Shown: positions 22,378-32,831 of the stretch, piece after piece
Layout: each line of letters starts with the position of its first letter
Numbering within the stretch: the stretch's first letter is position 1
DNA from: Nocardioides sp.
GTDB taxonomy: Bacteria > Actinomycetota > Actinomycetes > Propionibacteriales > Nocardioidaceae
Assembly: GCA_020636915.1 (NCBI GenBank)
Contig: JACJWV010000020.1
Span: 1 to 64,000, forward strand
Reading direction: 5' to 3'
DNA: 64,000 nucleotides
The notes under the pieces: generated by a model
What the model was told of the DNA's origin: nothing
What the model saw: the letters and a program-made list of their open reading frames with translations, nothing else
Database searches by the model: none
Position numbers and translations under genes: made by a program

Positions 22378-23751
22378 ATGGCCGACACCCTCGACCCGGG
22401 CAACGTCCGCGCCGTCTTCAAGGCGTACGACGTCCGCGGGCTCGTCCCCGACCAGGTCGACGAGGCGCTGGCCCGCGCGTCGGGTGCCGCCTTCGTCCGG
22501 GTCACGGGAGCGGCGACGGTCGTGGTCGGCCACGACATGCGCCCGAGCTCGCCGGGCATGGCCGGCGCGTTCGCCGAGGGGGCGAGCGCCGAGGGCGCCG
22601 ACGTGGTGATGATCGGCCTCGCGTCGACCGACCAGCTCTACTTCGCGTCGGGCCACCTCGGTCACCCCGGGGCGATGTTCACGGCGAGCCACAACCCGGC
22701 GCAGTACAACGGCATCAAGATGTGCCGCAGCCACGCCCAGCCGATCGGGATGGAGACCGGTCTCGCCGAGATCCGGGACCTCGTGGCGGGCGGCATCGGG
22801 CCCTCGGGGCGCATCCCCGGCGACATCTCGACCCACGACGTGCTCGAGGCCTACGCCGCGCACCTGCTCGAGCTGGCCCCGGTGCGCGGCCGCCGGCTGA
22901 AGGTCGTCGTCGACGCCGGCAACGGGATGGCCGGCCACACCGCGCCGGCCGTCTTCGAGCGGCTCGGCCCCGACGTCGAGCTGGTGCCGATGTACTTCGA
23001 GCTCGACGGCACCTTCCCGAACCACGAGGCGAACCCGATCGAGCCGGCCAACCTGCGCGACCTGCAGGAGCGGGTGGTGGCCGAGGGCGCCGACATCGGT
23101 CTCGCCTTCGACGGCGACGCCGACCGCTGCTTCCTCGTCGACGAGCGCGGCCGCCTGGTGTCGCCCTCGACCCTCACCGCGCTCATCGCGGCCCGCGAGC
23201 TCGCGAAGGAGCCCGGTGCGACGGTGATCCACAACCTGATCACCAGCCGCGCGGTCCCCGAGATCGTCACCGAGCTCGGCGGCAAGCCGGTGCGCACGCG
23301 CGTCGGCCACTCCTTCATCAAGGCGACGATGGCCGAGACCGGTGCGATCTTCGGCGGCGAGCACAGTGGGCACTTCTACTTCCGCGACTTCTGGCGCGCC
23401 GACTCCGGCATGCTCGCGGCGCTGCACGCGCTCGCCGCGCTGGCGGAGACGCCGCGCCCGCTCTCCGACCTGCTCGCCGAGTTCGAGCGCTACGTGCTCT
23501 CCGGCGAGATCAACAGCGAGGTGGCCGACCCCGCGGCGGTCATCGACGACCTCGAGTCGGAGTACGCCGGCCGCGACGGCGTCACCACCGACCGGCTCGA
23601 CGGTCTCACCGTGAGCCACCCCGACTGGACCTTCAACGTCCGCCCGTCCAACACCGAGCCGCTGCTCCGCCTCAACGCCGAGGGCCGCGACGAGGAGACC
23701 ATGGTGCGCGTCCGCGACGACGTGCTCGCCCGGATCAGGAGTGACCGATGA
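22378..23751 (+). CDS. manB: Phosphomannomutase/phosphoglucomutase
   Basis: A 457-residue alpha-D-phosphohexomutase that converts mannose-6-phosphate to mannose-1-phosphate, the substrate of the guanylyltransferase at 12378. FKAYDVRG (14-21) opens the fold. MFTASHNPAQYNGIK (about 101-115) carries the phosphorylated active-site Ser. AFDGDADRCFLV (about 243-254) is the metal loop with three Asp. GGEHSGH (about 328-334) is the sugar-binding loop, and RPSNTEPLLR (about 424-433) is the phosphate-binding loop. All four catalytic regions are intact and length is normal. The stop overlaps the Trm112-like start (ATGA), and the SIS-domain gene follows, making a mannose-metabolism operon. Confidence 0.95.
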   Translation: MADTLDPGNVRAVFKAYDVRGLVPDQVDEALARASGAAFVRVTGAATVVVGHDMRPSSPGMAGAFAEGASAEGADVVMIGLASTDQLYFASGHLGHPGAMFTASHNPAQYNGIKMCRSHAQPIGMETGLAEIRDLVAGGIGPSGRIPGDISTHDVLEAYAAHLLELAPVRGRRLKVVVDAGNGMAGHTAPAVFERLGPDVELVPMYFELDGTFPNHEANPIEPANLRDLQERVVAEGADIGLAFDGDADRCFLVDERGRLVSPSTLTALIAARELAKEPGATVIHNLITSRAVPEIVTELGGKPVRTRVGHSFIKATMAETGAIFGGEHSGHFYFRDFWRADSGMLAALHALAALAETPRPLSDLLAEFERYVLSGEINSEVADPAAVIDDLESEYAGRDGVTTDRLDGLTVSHPDWTFNVRPSNTEPLLRLNAEGRDEETMVRVRDDVLARIRSDR

Positions 23752-23912
23752 ACCTCGACCCCGCACTGCTGCAGATCATCGTCTGCCCGGCCTGCCGCTC
23801 CGACCTGGAGGTCCAGGCCGAGGAGCTGGTGTGCACCGGCTGCGGGCTGGCCTACCCGGTCCGCGACGACATCCCGGTGCTGCTGGTCGACGAGGCCCGC
23901 AAGCCGGGCTGA
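23748..23912 (+). CDS. Trm112-family zinc-ribbon protein
   Basis: A 54-residue protein. It begins MNLDPALLQIIVCPACRSDL and has a second pair, VCTGCGLAYP, so four cysteines form a zinc ribbon (CxxC...CxxC); IPVLLVDEA closes the fold. Trm112-like proteins are small partners that activate methyltransferases or other enzymes. The ATG at 23748 overlaps the phosphomannomutase stop by 4 bases. In related genomes the same small gene lies between phosphomannomutase and the SIS-domain gene, so a role in that pathway is possible; its partner here is unknown. Confidence 0.88.
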   Translation: MNLDPALLQIIVCPACRSDLEVQAEELVCTGCGLAYPVRDDIPVLLVDEARKPG

Positions 23913-23935
23913 GCGGCGGGGGCGGGGAGGCGACG

Positions 23936-24967
23936 ATGGCGACCTGGTTCGACGAGTCGCGTCTGGACGACGAGACCGTCCTCGAGGTCGGGGACGGCCG
24001 GCTGCGGGCGCTGGCCGAGACCGGTGCCCGGGTACGCCGGGCGGCCGGCGACGCCGCGGAGGCGACGGCCGAGGCCGTCCTGCGGGCCGAGGAGCTCGCC
24101 CGTCCTCGGGCCGTCGTCGCGGCCGGGCCCGACTCCCGCCTCCTGCGTGCCGTGCTCGAGCCCTGGTGCCCGGTGCCGTTCGTCGCCTGGCCGGGCCCCG
24201 CGCTGCCCGGGTGGGCCGGCAGCCTCGACCTGGTCGTGGTGCTCGCCCCCGACGGCGCGGACACGGGCACGGCCTCGGCGGTGGCCGAGGCGGTCCGTCG
24301 GGGTTGCCAGGTGGTCGTCGCCTGCCCGCCCGGGTCGCTCGTCGCGGACCACGCGGCCGGTCGGTGGAGCACCATCCTGCCGACGTCGACACGTGACCAG
24401 CTGGCCACGGCGGTCGTCGTCCTGGAGTACCTCCACCGGGTGTCGCTCGGCCCCGAGGCCGACGCCGAGCAGGTTGCCGACGCCCTGGACTCGGTGGCCA
24501 TCTCCTGCTCGCCCCATCGCGACCTCGCGGTCAACCCCGCCAAGATGCTGGCCATCGCCCTCGCCGACGCCAACCCCCTCGTGTGGGGTGGTTCGGTGCT
24601 CGCGGCCCGCGCCGCCCGCCGCGTCGCGGAGTCCATCCGCCGCGCGAGCGGGCAGACCGCGCTCGCGGGCGACGCCGAGCACCTGCTGCCCGTGCTCGAG
24701 GCGACCCGGCCACGCGACGTGTTCGACGACCCGTTCGCCGAGGGTGCCGGGGAGCGCCGCCCGATGCTCCTCGTGCTCGACGACGGCGCAGAGGACCCGC
24801 TGGTCCGCGAGCACCGTGGTCGTCTGCAGGCGGCTGCTGCCGCGACCGGTGTCCGGGTCGAGACGGTGACCACCGACGCACCCACCGAGGTCGCGAGATA
24901 TGCCTCACTCCTGCTGAGCGGCACCTACGCGGCGGAGTACCTCCGGGTCGGGCTCGTCGAGGACTGA
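23936..24967 (+). CDS. SIS-domain phosphosugar isomerase-like protein
   Basis: A 343-residue protein related to the actinobacterial homologue of bifunctional phosphoglucose/phosphomannose isomerases. The N-terminal part (SRLDDETVLEVGDGRLRALAETG) and middle strands (DLVVVLAPDG, GCQVVVACPPGSLVADHA, about 100-145) form a SIS-like phosphosugar fold. NPAKMLAIALADANPLVWGG (about 201-220) is the family core. The usual Ser/Thr-rich phosphate-binding loop is degenerate. The ATG at 23936 follows GGGGAGG. It ends the manB-trm112-SIS operon. A dedicated mannose-6-phosphate isomerase (manA), which follows in mycobacteria, is absent here, so this protein may supply mannose-6-phosphate; that is inference. 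Confidence 0.8.
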   Translation: MATWFDESRLDDETVLEVGDGRLRALAETGARVRRAAGDAAEATAEAVLRAEELARPRAVVAAGPDSRLLRAVLEPWCPVPFVAWPGPALPGWAGSLDLVVVLAPDGADTGTASAVAEAVRRGCQVVVACPPGSLVADHAAGRWSTILPTSTRDQLATAVVVLEYLHRVSLGPEADAEQVADALDSVAISCSPHRDLAVNPAKMLAIALADANPLVWGGSVLAARAARRVAESIRRASGQTALAGDAEHLLPVLEATRPRDVFDDPFAEGAGERRPMLLVLDDGAEDPLVREHRGRLQAAAAATGVRVETVTTDAPTEVARYASLLLSGTYAAEYLRVGLVED

Positions 24968-24984
24968 ACTCGCCGGGGACCGGG

Positions 24985-24990
24985 TAGACC
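24985..24990 (+). promoter_or_regulatory. Leaderless-type -10 box (TAGACC) for the acyltransferase gene
   Basis: TAGACC ends 6 bases before the GTG at 24997. It departs from the consensus T at the last position, so it is weaker than its neighbours. Confidence 0.4.
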
Positions 24991-24996
24991 GGGAAC

Positions 24997-26088
24997 GTGC
25001 CCGCCCCCGCCCGAGACCCGCTCCTGGACAACGCCAAGATGGCGCTCGTCGTGCTCGTCGTCGTCGGGCACTCCTGGACCCTCCTGCCCCACAACGCCGT
25101 CAACGACCACCTCTACGACTTCCTCTACGCCTGGCACGTCCCGGCGTTCGTCTTCGTCACCGGCTACCTCTCGCGCAGCTTCGGCTACTCGCGGGCCCGG
25201 ATGTGGGTCCTGTTCCGCACGGTCGTCGTGCCCTACCTGCTGTTCGAGACGGCTCTGGCGCTGTTCCGCATCTACGTGGGCGGCGAGGAGCTGGCCGACC
25301 TCTTCGCGGACCCGCACTGGCCGATGTGGTACCTCTCCGCGCTGTTCTTCTGGCGGCTGCTGACCCCGGTGTTCCGACCCCTGCCGGCCGGCCTCGCCGT
25401 CGCCGTCGTCGTCAGCCTCGTGGCGGGCATGTACGCCGGCGACACCCTCGACATCGCCCGGGTGCTCGGCCTGCTTCCGTTCTTCGTCATGGGCCTCAAG
25501 GCCACGCCGGAGCGGCTCGAGGTGCTACGCCGCCGGCCGGCCCAGGTCGCCGCCGTCGCGGTGTTCGTGGGGATCTGGGTGATGACCACCTGGACCGACT
25601 CGTGGGCGAGCACCGAGTGGCTCTACTACCGCTCGCGCTACGACGAGATGGGGTACGCCGACGACCTGCACGCCCTGCTGACCCGCAGCCTCGTGCTCGT
25701 GATCGGCACGCTCGGCGCCTGGGCGTTCTTCGCGCTCGTGCCGCGCCGGGGCGGCTGGTTCACCCGCATGGGCGCGTTCACGCTGGTCGTCTACCTCTTC
25801 CACGGCTTCGCCGTGAAGGGTGCGGAGTATGCCGGGTACCCCGGCTGGGCAGAGGACGACCCGGTGGTCTCCTTCGGCGTGACGACGCTCGCCGCGGTCG
25901 CCCTCGCCCTGCTCCTCGCCTGGGAGCCGGTCGCGTCCCGGCTCAAGGAGCTGGTGGACCCGCTCGGGTACGCCGAGCGCCACGTCACGCACGCCGTCGA
26001 CCTCACGGCCGCCAAGGACCAGGTGCAGCCCGAGGTGCAGGCCGGGCTCGAGGCCGTCGCGCGGGAGCGGACGACCGCCGGTCGGTAG
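24997..26088 (+). CDS. Membrane acyltransferase (acyltransferase 3 / OafA-like family)
   Basis: A 363-residue multi-pass protein with about ten hydrophobic segments. The opening DPLLDNAKMALVVLVVVGHS (7-26) contains the conserved DNAK...GH pattern of the acyltransferase_3 family, where the His is catalytic. WHVPAFVFVTGYLSR (about 46-60) and WPMWYLSALFFWRLL (about 108-122) are further signatures. A polar C-terminal tail of about 45 residues lies in the cytoplasm. Such enzymes acetylate or succinylate glycans and antibiotics in the membrane. It follows the mannose operon by 29 bases but has its own likely promoter. It sits where manA is found in mycobacteria. The target is unknown; an envelope glycan is likely. 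Confidence 0.85.
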   Translation: MPAPARDPLLDNAKMALVVLVVVGHSWTLLPHNAVNDHLYDFLYAWHVPAFVFVTGYLSRSFGYSRARMWVLFRTVVVPYLLFETALALFRIYVGGEELADLFADPHWPMWYLSALFFWRLLTPVFRPLPAGLAVAVVVSLVAGMYAGDTLDIARVLGLLPFFVMGLKATPERLEVLRRRPAQVAAVAVFVGIWVMTTWTDSWASTEWLYYRSRYDEMGYADDLHALLTRSLVLVIGTLGAWAFFALVPRRGGWFTRMGAFTLVVYLFHGFAVKGAEYAGYPGWAEDDPVVSFGVTTLAAVALALLLAWEPVASRLKELVDPLGYAERHVTHAVDLTAAKDQVQPEVQAGLEAVARERTTAGR

Positions 26089-26096
26089 CCCCCGGA

Positions 26097-26102
26097 TAGT
26101 CT
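26097..26102 (+). promoter_or_regulatory. Leaderless-type -10 box (TAGTCT) for the DUF808 gene
   Basis: TAGTCT ends 6 bases before the ATG at 26109, just after the acyltransferase stop. Confidence 0.6.
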
Positions 26103-26108
26103 CCGGTC

Positions 26109-27038
26109 ATGGCTGGAGGGCTCTTCGCGCTGCTCGACGACGTCGCGGTGCTGGCGAAGATGGCCGCCGCGTCCATCGACGACGTCGGTGCCGCGACCGG
26201 CCGGGCGACCGCCAAGGCGGCCGGCGTGGTCGTCGACGACACCGCGGTGACGCCCCAGTACGTCCACGGCGTCACCGCCGACCGCGAGCTGCCGATGATC
26301 CGCAAGATCGCGGTCGGCTCGGTCCGCAACAAGCTGCTCATCATCCTGCCCGTGGCGCTGGTGCTCAGCCAGTTCCTGCCCGGCCTGCTGACCCCGATCC
26401 TCATGGTCGGCGGGTCCTACCTGTGCTTCGAGGGCGCCGAGAAGGTGTGGGGCCGGATCCGGGGCCACGACCACCACGACCGGACGGCCGTCGAGGACGG
26501 CCCCGAGGCCGAGCGCTCGATGGTGTCCGGGGCGATCCGCACCGACCTCATCCTCTCCGCCGAGATCATGGTGATCGCGCTGAACGAGGTCGCCCACGAG
26601 CCCTTCCTCAGCAGGCTCGTGATCCTGCTGGTGGTCGCGCTCGTCATCACCGTCGCCGTGTACGGCGTGGTGGCGCTGATCGTGAAGCTCGACGACATCG
26701 GGCTCGGGCTGGCGCAACGCTCCTCGACGTTCGCGCAGCGGGTGGGTCGCGGGCTGGTCACCGGTACCCCGCGCTTGCTGGCGGTGATCTCCGTCGTCGG
26801 CGTCGCGGCGATGCTCTGGGTGGGCGGCCACATCGTGCTCAACGGCCTCGACGAGCTGGGCTGGCACGCGCCGTACGACCTGGTGCACCACCTCGAGGAG
26901 GTCGTCCACCACGGCGTCCAGGGGTGGCTGGTGAACACCGCCCTGTCCTTGGTGTTCGGACTGCTCCTGGGTGGCGTCCTGGTGCTGCTGTGGAACGGTG
27001 TGAGCCGGGTGCGTCGAGGATTCTCCGGAAAGTCCTGA
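26109..27038 (+). CDS. DUF808 (YedI-like) membrane protein
   Basis: A 309-residue inner-membrane protein of the DUF808 family. The diagnostic N-terminus GLFALLDDVAVLAKMAAASIDD (in part, 4-23), the GVTADRELPMIRKIAVGSV segment (about 58-76) and YLCFEGAEK (about 107-115) match the family closely. Hydrophobic helices occur at about 78-105, 155-195, 218-250 and 275-300. Function is unknown; homologues are widespread in bacteria. A short loop (GHDHHD) is His-rich. It is transcribed just upstream of ahcY, 53 bases before that start, but shows no functional link. Confidence 0.88.
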   Translation: MAGGLFALLDDVAVLAKMAAASIDDVGAATGRATAKAAGVVVDDTAVTPQYVHGVTADRELPMIRKIAVGSVRNKLLIILPVALVLSQFLPGLLTPILMVGGSYLCFEGAEKVWGRIRGHDHHDRTAVEDGPEAERSMVSGAIRTDLILSAEIMVIALNEVAHEPFLSRLVILLVVALVITVAVYGVVALIVKLDDIGLGLAQRSSTFAQRVGRGLVTGTPRLLAVISVVGVAAMLWVGGHIVLNGLDELGWHAPYDLVHHLEEVVHHGVQGWLVNTALSLVFGLLLGGVLVLLWNGVSRVRRGFSGKS

Positions 27039-27091
27039 CCCGATTTACGCTCGGTCCCTACGCAGCTTCCGCCACTGGACCAGGAGCACAC

Positions 27092-28534
<1,443 letters not shown>

Positions 28535-28546
28535 GATCCACACGAG

Positions 28547-28591
28547 GAGGTCGGGCAGCCCACGCGGGCTGCCCGACCTCTGTGCTTGTTT
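28547..28591 (+). terminator. Strong intrinsic terminator after ahcY
   Basis: A perfect 15-bp stem (GAGGTCGGGCAGCCC with GGGCTGCCCGACCTC) around the loop ACGC, followed by TGTGCTTGTTT. It has the T-rich tail that most terminators in this window lack. Confidence 0.92.
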
Positions 28592-28640
28592 CTCAGGTCT
28601 CTCAGGTTCCGGCCGGGACGACTAAGGCACAATCGACCGC

Positions 28641-29366
28641 ATGACCGAAGCCGTCGGCGCACCCTCGGGCCCACCGAGCGACCTGGCCACCAAGGGCCGG
28701 ATCCTGGTCGTCGACGACGACGCCTCCCTCGCCGAGATGCTCACGATCGTGCTGCGCCAGGAGGGCTTCGAGAGCCGGATGGTCACGCGCGGCGACGAGG
28801 CGATCGACGCGTTCCGTGAGTACCGCCCTGACCTGGTCCTGCTCGACCTGATGCTTCCCGGTCGGGACGGCATCGACGTGTGCAAGGAGATCCGGGCCGA
28901 GTCCGGCATCCCGATCGTGATGCTCACCGCGAAGGGCGACACCGTCGACGTCGTCGTCGGTCTGGAGTCCGGTGCCGACGACTACGTCGTCAAGCCGTTC
29001 AAGCCCAAGGAGCTGGTCGCCCGGATCCGTGCCCGGATCCGCCGGTTCGACGCGCCCACCCCGGAGTCGCTGGCGATCGGCGACCTCAGCATCGACGTCG
29101 CCGGACACGCCGTCTACCGCGGCGGTCACCCGATCAGCCTCACGCCGCTGGAGTTCGACCTCCTGGTGTGCCTGGCCCGCAAGCCCTGGCAGGTGTTCAC
29201 GCGCGAGGTGCTGCTCGAGCAGGTCTGGGGCTACCGGCACGCAGCCGACACCCGGCTGGTCAACGTGCACGTGCAGCGGCTGCGCTCGAAGGTCGAGCAC
29301 GACCCGGAGAACCCGGAGATCGTCGTCACCGTCCGCGGCGTGGGCTACAAGGCCGGGACGGTCTAG
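28641..29366 (+). CDS. mtrA: Two-component response regulator MtrA
   Basis: A 241-residue OmpR-family regulator. The receiver domain (about 20-130) has the acidic pocket VVDDD (23-27), phospho-acceptor Asp69 in LVLLDLMLPG and the conserved Lys in VKPFKPKEL. The C-terminal winged helix (about 140-240) ends with RLVNVHVQRLRSKVEHDPE and VRGVGYKAG. MtrA is the essential actinobacterial regulator linking cell division, peptidoglycan remodelling and replication. It heads an mtrA-mtrB-lpqB operon, 15 bases before mtrB. A weak CACAAT (28628-28633) 7 bases before the ATG may be the -10 of a leaderless transcript. The N-terminus carries about 18 extra Gly/Pro-rich residues. Confidence 0.96.
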   Translation: MTEAVGAPSGPPSDLATKGRILVVDDDASLAEMLTIVLRQEGFESRMVTRGDEAIDAFREYRPDLVLLDLMLPGRDGIDVCKEIRAESGIPIVMLTAKGDTVDVVVGLESGADDYVVKPFKPKELVARIRARIRRFDAPTPESLAIGDLSIDVAGHAVYRGGHPISLTPLEFDLLVCLARKPWQVFTREVLLEQVWGYRHAADTRLVNVHVQRLRSKVEHDPENPEIVVTVRGVGYKAGTV

Positions 29367-29381
29367 GTCGGGCCGGACGCC

Positions 29382-31010
29382 GTGGTCCACCTCCGATCCT
29401 CGCCGGGCTCCCGCAGGCTGCCGGACTCCCTGCGCCGCGGCCTGACCTTCTGGCGACGCTCGATCCAGGCGCGGGTCGTGGCGAGCACGCTGGTGCTCTC
29501 CGCCGCCGTGATCAGCGTCGTCGGGTGGTTCCTGCTGCAGCAGACCCGCGACGGGCTGCTCGACCACCGGGTCGACGCCGTCGTCGCGGAGGCGAACGAC
29601 GAGACGACCGGCGCGCGAGAGCTGCTGGCCAGCTCCGCCGACACCGGCAACGACGCCGCCCAGCAGCAGCAGAGCCTGGCCGGCATCATCATCCAGCGCG
29701 GGCAGACCCGGGGCTTCTCCGTGGTCCTCGTCGGTCCTGCTCTCCCGGGAGGGCGGATCGCGGACGGCGGCACGATCTTCACCTCGGGCCTGGACACCTC
29801 CAGCGTGCCGGTCTCGCTGGAGGAGCACTTCGACGACTCCCAGACCACCGCCTGGACGTACACGACCATCCGCAGCACGTCCGGCGGCACCGTCACGGAG
29901 ACGCCGGGCATCGTCGTGGGCTCCCAGGTCCTGCTGCCGGCCGACGGCCGGGCCTACACGCTCTACTACCTCTTCCCGCTCGACGAGCAGGAGGAGACGC
30001 TGGCGCTGGTCACCCGGGCCCTGCTGACGGCGGCGACCCTGCTGCTGGTGCTGGTCGCGGGGATCACCTGGCTGGTGACCCGCCAGGTGGTCACGCCGAT
30101 CCGGATGGCGCGCCAGGTGGCGGAGCGGCTCGCGGCCGGCCAGCTGCAGGAGCGGCTCAAGGTGTCCGGCGAGGACGACCTGGCGCGGCTCGCGACGTCC
30201 TTCAACCAGATGGCGAGCAACCTGCAGCGCCAGATCCGCCAGCTCGAGGAGCTCAGCCGGGTGCAGCGCCGGTTCGTCTCCGACGTCTCCCACGAGCTGC
30301 GCACGCCGCTGACGACCGTGCGGATGGCCGGCGACGTGCTCCACGACGCGCGTGCGCAGTTCGACCCGGCGACGGCGCGCGCGGCGGAGCTGTTGCAGAC
30401 CGAGCTCGACCGCTTCGAGACCCTGCTCGCCGACCTGCTCGAGATCAGCCGCTTCGACGCGGGGGCCGCGGTCCTCGAGCTCGACGACGTGAACCTCGTC
30501 GACGTCGCGCACCGCATCGTCGACGCGACCCGGCCGCTGGCCGACCAGCGCGGGGTGCACGTGCTCGTCGACGCACCCGACCACCCGTGCCTGGCCCAGG
30601 CCGACGTGCGGCGCGTCGAGCGCATCGTGCGCAACCTGGTCACCAACGCGATCGACCACGCCGCCGCGGACGGGCCGGACGCGATCGTCGTGCACGTCGG
30701 CGGGGACGACCACGCGGCCGCGATCGCGGTCCGCGACCACGGGGTGGGGTTGGCGCCCGGTGAGGCGTCCATGGTGTTCAACCGCTTCTGGCGCGCCGAC
30801 CCCGCACGGGCGCGCACCAGCGGCGGCACCGGCCTGGGCCTCTCGATCGCCCTCGAGGACACCCACCTGCACGGCGGCTGGCTGCAGGCGTGGGGCCGGC
30901 CCCGGGAGGGTGCCCAGTTCCGGCTGACACTGCCGCGCCGCGCGGGCGGGGTGCTGCGACACAGCCCGCTGCCCCTGGTGCCGACCGACGTCACGGAGCC
31001 GGTCTCGTGA
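29382..31010 (+). CDS. mtrB: Sensor histidine kinase MtrB
   Basis: A 542-residue membrane kinase and partner of MtrA. Two membrane helices (about 30-52 and 205-228) flank an extracellular sensor domain of about 150 residues. A HAMP domain (about 228-285) follows, then the HisKA helix with SDVSHELRTPLTTVR, where His304 is the phosphorylation site. The ATPase domain has NLVTNAIDHA (N box), DHGVGLAPGE (G1) and GGTGLGLSIA (G2). The GTG start at 29382 lies 15 bases after mtrA. The last codons overlap lpqB by 4 bases (GTGA). All catalytic boxes are intact. Confidence 0.95.
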   Translation: MVHLRSSPGSRRLPDSLRRGLTFWRRSIQARVVASTLVLSAAVISVVGWFLLQQTRDGLLDHRVDAVVAEANDETTGARELLASSADTGNDAAQQQQSLAGIIIQRGQTRGFSVVLVGPALPGGRIADGGTIFTSGLDTSSVPVSLEEHFDDSQTTAWTYTTIRSTSGGTVTETPGIVVGSQVLLPADGRAYTLYYLFPLDEQEETLALVTRALLTAATLLLVLVAGITWLVTRQVVTPIRMARQVAERLAAGQLQERLKVSGEDDLARLATSFNQMASNLQRQIRQLEELSRVQRRFVSDVSHELRTPLTTVRMAGDVLHDARAQFDPATARAAELLQTELDRFETLLADLLEISRFDAGAAVLELDDVNLVDVAHRIVDATRPLADQRGVHVLVDAPDHPCLAQADVRRVERIVRNLVTNAIDHAAADGPDAIVVHVGGDDHAAAIAVRDHGVGLAPGEASMVFNRFWRADPARARTSGGTGLGLSIALEDTHLHGGWLQAWGRPREGAQFRLTLPRRAGGVLRHSPLPLVPTDVTEPVS

Positions 31011-32761
31011 GGCGCGCGCTCACGGCGTTCGGCGCCCTGCTCCTGGTGGCTGGTCTCGCCGGTTGTGCCGGCATGCCGACGAGCGGCCCGGTCAACGAGA
31101 CGACGACCGACCGCATCACGACCTCCGACCAGGGCCCGCCGAACATCGAGCCCCTCCCGCCCCAGGCCGGTGCCTCCCGTGCGCAGGTCGTGCGCGGGTT
31201 CATCAGCGCGATGCAGGCGACACCGGTGCAGACGCGGACCGCCAAGCTGTTCCTCTCCACCGACGCGGCCGAGAACTGGAACCCGCAGCGCGAGACGATC
31301 ACCTACGCGACGCCGCCGACGCCGCGCGACGACGACGGCGGCGACGTCACGGTCCGACTGGCCGGCGCCCACTGGCTCGACGGTCGCGGCGCCTGGCAGG
31401 GACCGGTGCCGCCGGGTCAGCGGTCGGTCACCTTCCCGATGGTGCTCGAGAACGGCGAGTGGCGCATCGACCGGGCCCCGAACGCCCTGATCGTGCCGCA
31501 GGACTGGTTCCTCAACCTCTACCGGCAGGTGTCGGTCTACTTCTTCGACCCCACCGCGCAGATCCTGGTCCCTGAGCCGGTCTTCGTGCCGCGCGGCGAC
31601 CAGCTCCCCACCGCCCTGACCCGCGCCCTCCTGCTCGGCCCCGGGCCCGGTCTCGAGCACGTGACGCAGACCTTCGTGCCTCCCGGGCTGTCGGTCGCGG
31701 TCGGGGTCACCGTCTCCGACGACGGGGTGGCCGACGTGCTGCTCGACGGCGACGCGGGCCAGCTCTCCGCCAAGACCGTCGAGCTGATGATGGCCCAGCT
31801 CGCCTGGACGCTGCGGCAGGAGCCCCAGGTGCAGAGCGTGCGCGTCTCCATCGGCGGCCAGCCCGTCCCGCTGCCCGGCGGGGTCAGCTCCTACCGGGTC
31901 GACGGCGGGGCGGAGTACGACCCGGCCGGCTTCCAGGCCAGCCCGGACCTCTACGGCCTGAGCCGCGGACGCCTGGTGTCGGGCAGCGCCGCGGCGCTCA
32001 CCCCGGTCGACGGACCGCTCGGGCGGACGTCGTACGACCTGCGCTCGGTCGGGGTCAGCCTCGACGCCACCGGCGCGGCCGGCGTCTCGTCCGACGGGGG
32101 GTCGGTCCTCGTGGGGCCCGTCGGCGCCCACTCCGGTCCTCGGGTCCGGACGGTGGCCACGGGCGCCGACTTCCTGCGCCCGGCCTGGGACTTCGCCGAC
32201 CGCGTGTGGCTGGTCGACCGGACCGGCGGCGGGGCGCGGATCTTCTACGCCGCCGACCACGGAGCGGGCCCCGTGACCAGGGTGCGGGTGCCGGGCATCA
32301 CCGGGACGTCGGTGCGGATGTTCCTGGTCTCGCGGGACGGCAGCCGCCTGCTCGCCGTGCTCCGGCGAGGTGGCCACGACGTGCTGGTGGCCAGCCGGAT
32401 CGAGCACGCGGCCGACGGCGCCGTGACCGGCGCGGTGCCCGCCGAGCGCGTCGACCTCGGCGACGACACCGACCTGGAGATCCGCGACGTGGCGTGGCGC
32501 AGCAGCGCGAGCATCGACGTCCTGAACACGTTGACGCCGTCGCTGTCGGAGGTCGCACCCGCCTCGGTCGACGGTGCCCCGATGAACCCCGACGTCGCCG
32601 CCACCGCCGTCGACGGGCGGGTGCTCTCACTGGCCGGCTCGCCGGTCACCGGCGAGGACGTCTTCGGCGTGACGCCGACCGGGCTGGTCAACGTGACCAG
32701 CGGCGACCGGCTGCCGACGCCCTTCCAGCGGCGCGCCACCGCCGTCGTGTACGTCGGCTGA
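31007..32761 (+). CDS. lpqB: Lipoprotein LpqB (MtrB accessory protein)
   Basis: A 584-residue exported lipoprotein. The signal peptide ends in a lipobox, LAGCAGMP, so Cys20 or nearby becomes lipid-modified and anchors the protein to the outer face of the membrane. A GerMN-type domain (about 190-310, LTRALLLGPGPGLEHVTQ) precedes a C-terminal beta-propeller-like LpqB region (about 330-584). LpqB interacts with the MtrB extracellular domain and modulates MtrA phosphorylation. The GTG overlaps the mtrB stop, so the trio is co-translated. N-terminal residues 25-50 are Thr/Pro-rich. Confidence 0.94.
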   Translation: MRRALTAFGALLLVAGLAGCAGMPTSGPVNETTTDRITTSDQGPPNIEPLPPQAGASRAQVVRGFISAMQATPVQTRTAKLFLSTDAAENWNPQRETITYATPPTPRDDDGGDVTVRLAGAHWLDGRGAWQGPVPPGQRSVTFPMVLENGEWRIDRAPNALIVPQDWFLNLYRQVSVYFFDPTAQILVPEPVFVPRGDQLPTALTRALLLGPGPGLEHVTQTFVPPGLSVAVGVTVSDDGVADVLLDGDAGQLSAKTVELMMAQLAWTLRQEPQVQSVRVSIGGQPVPLPGGVSSYRVDGGAEYDPAGFQASPDLYGLSRGRLVSGSAAALTPVDGPLGRTSYDLRSVGVSLDATGAAGVSSDGGSVLVGPVGAHSGPRVRTVATGADFLRPAWDFADRVWLVDRTGGGARIFYAADHGAGPVTRVRVPGITGTSVRMFLVSRDGSRLLAVLRRGGHDVLVASRIEHAADGAVTGAVPAERVDLGDDTDLEIRDVAWRSSASIDVLNTLTPSLSEVAPASVDGAPMNPDVAATAVDGRVLSLAGSPVTGEDVFGVTPTGLVNVTSGDRLPTPFQRRATAVVYVG

Positions 32762-32831
32762 TCCCCCGGGCGCATCCACAGCCCGGCGCGGGCGGGTTGA
32801 CCCGGGGGAGCGGCCCTGCTGGCATCGCCGG

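Noticed and set aside
27039..27091. A SAH riboswitch before ahcY
   Set aside because: Only 53 bases separate the DUF808 stop from the ahcY start, too short for the known SAH aptamer with an expression platform, and no matching core was seen.
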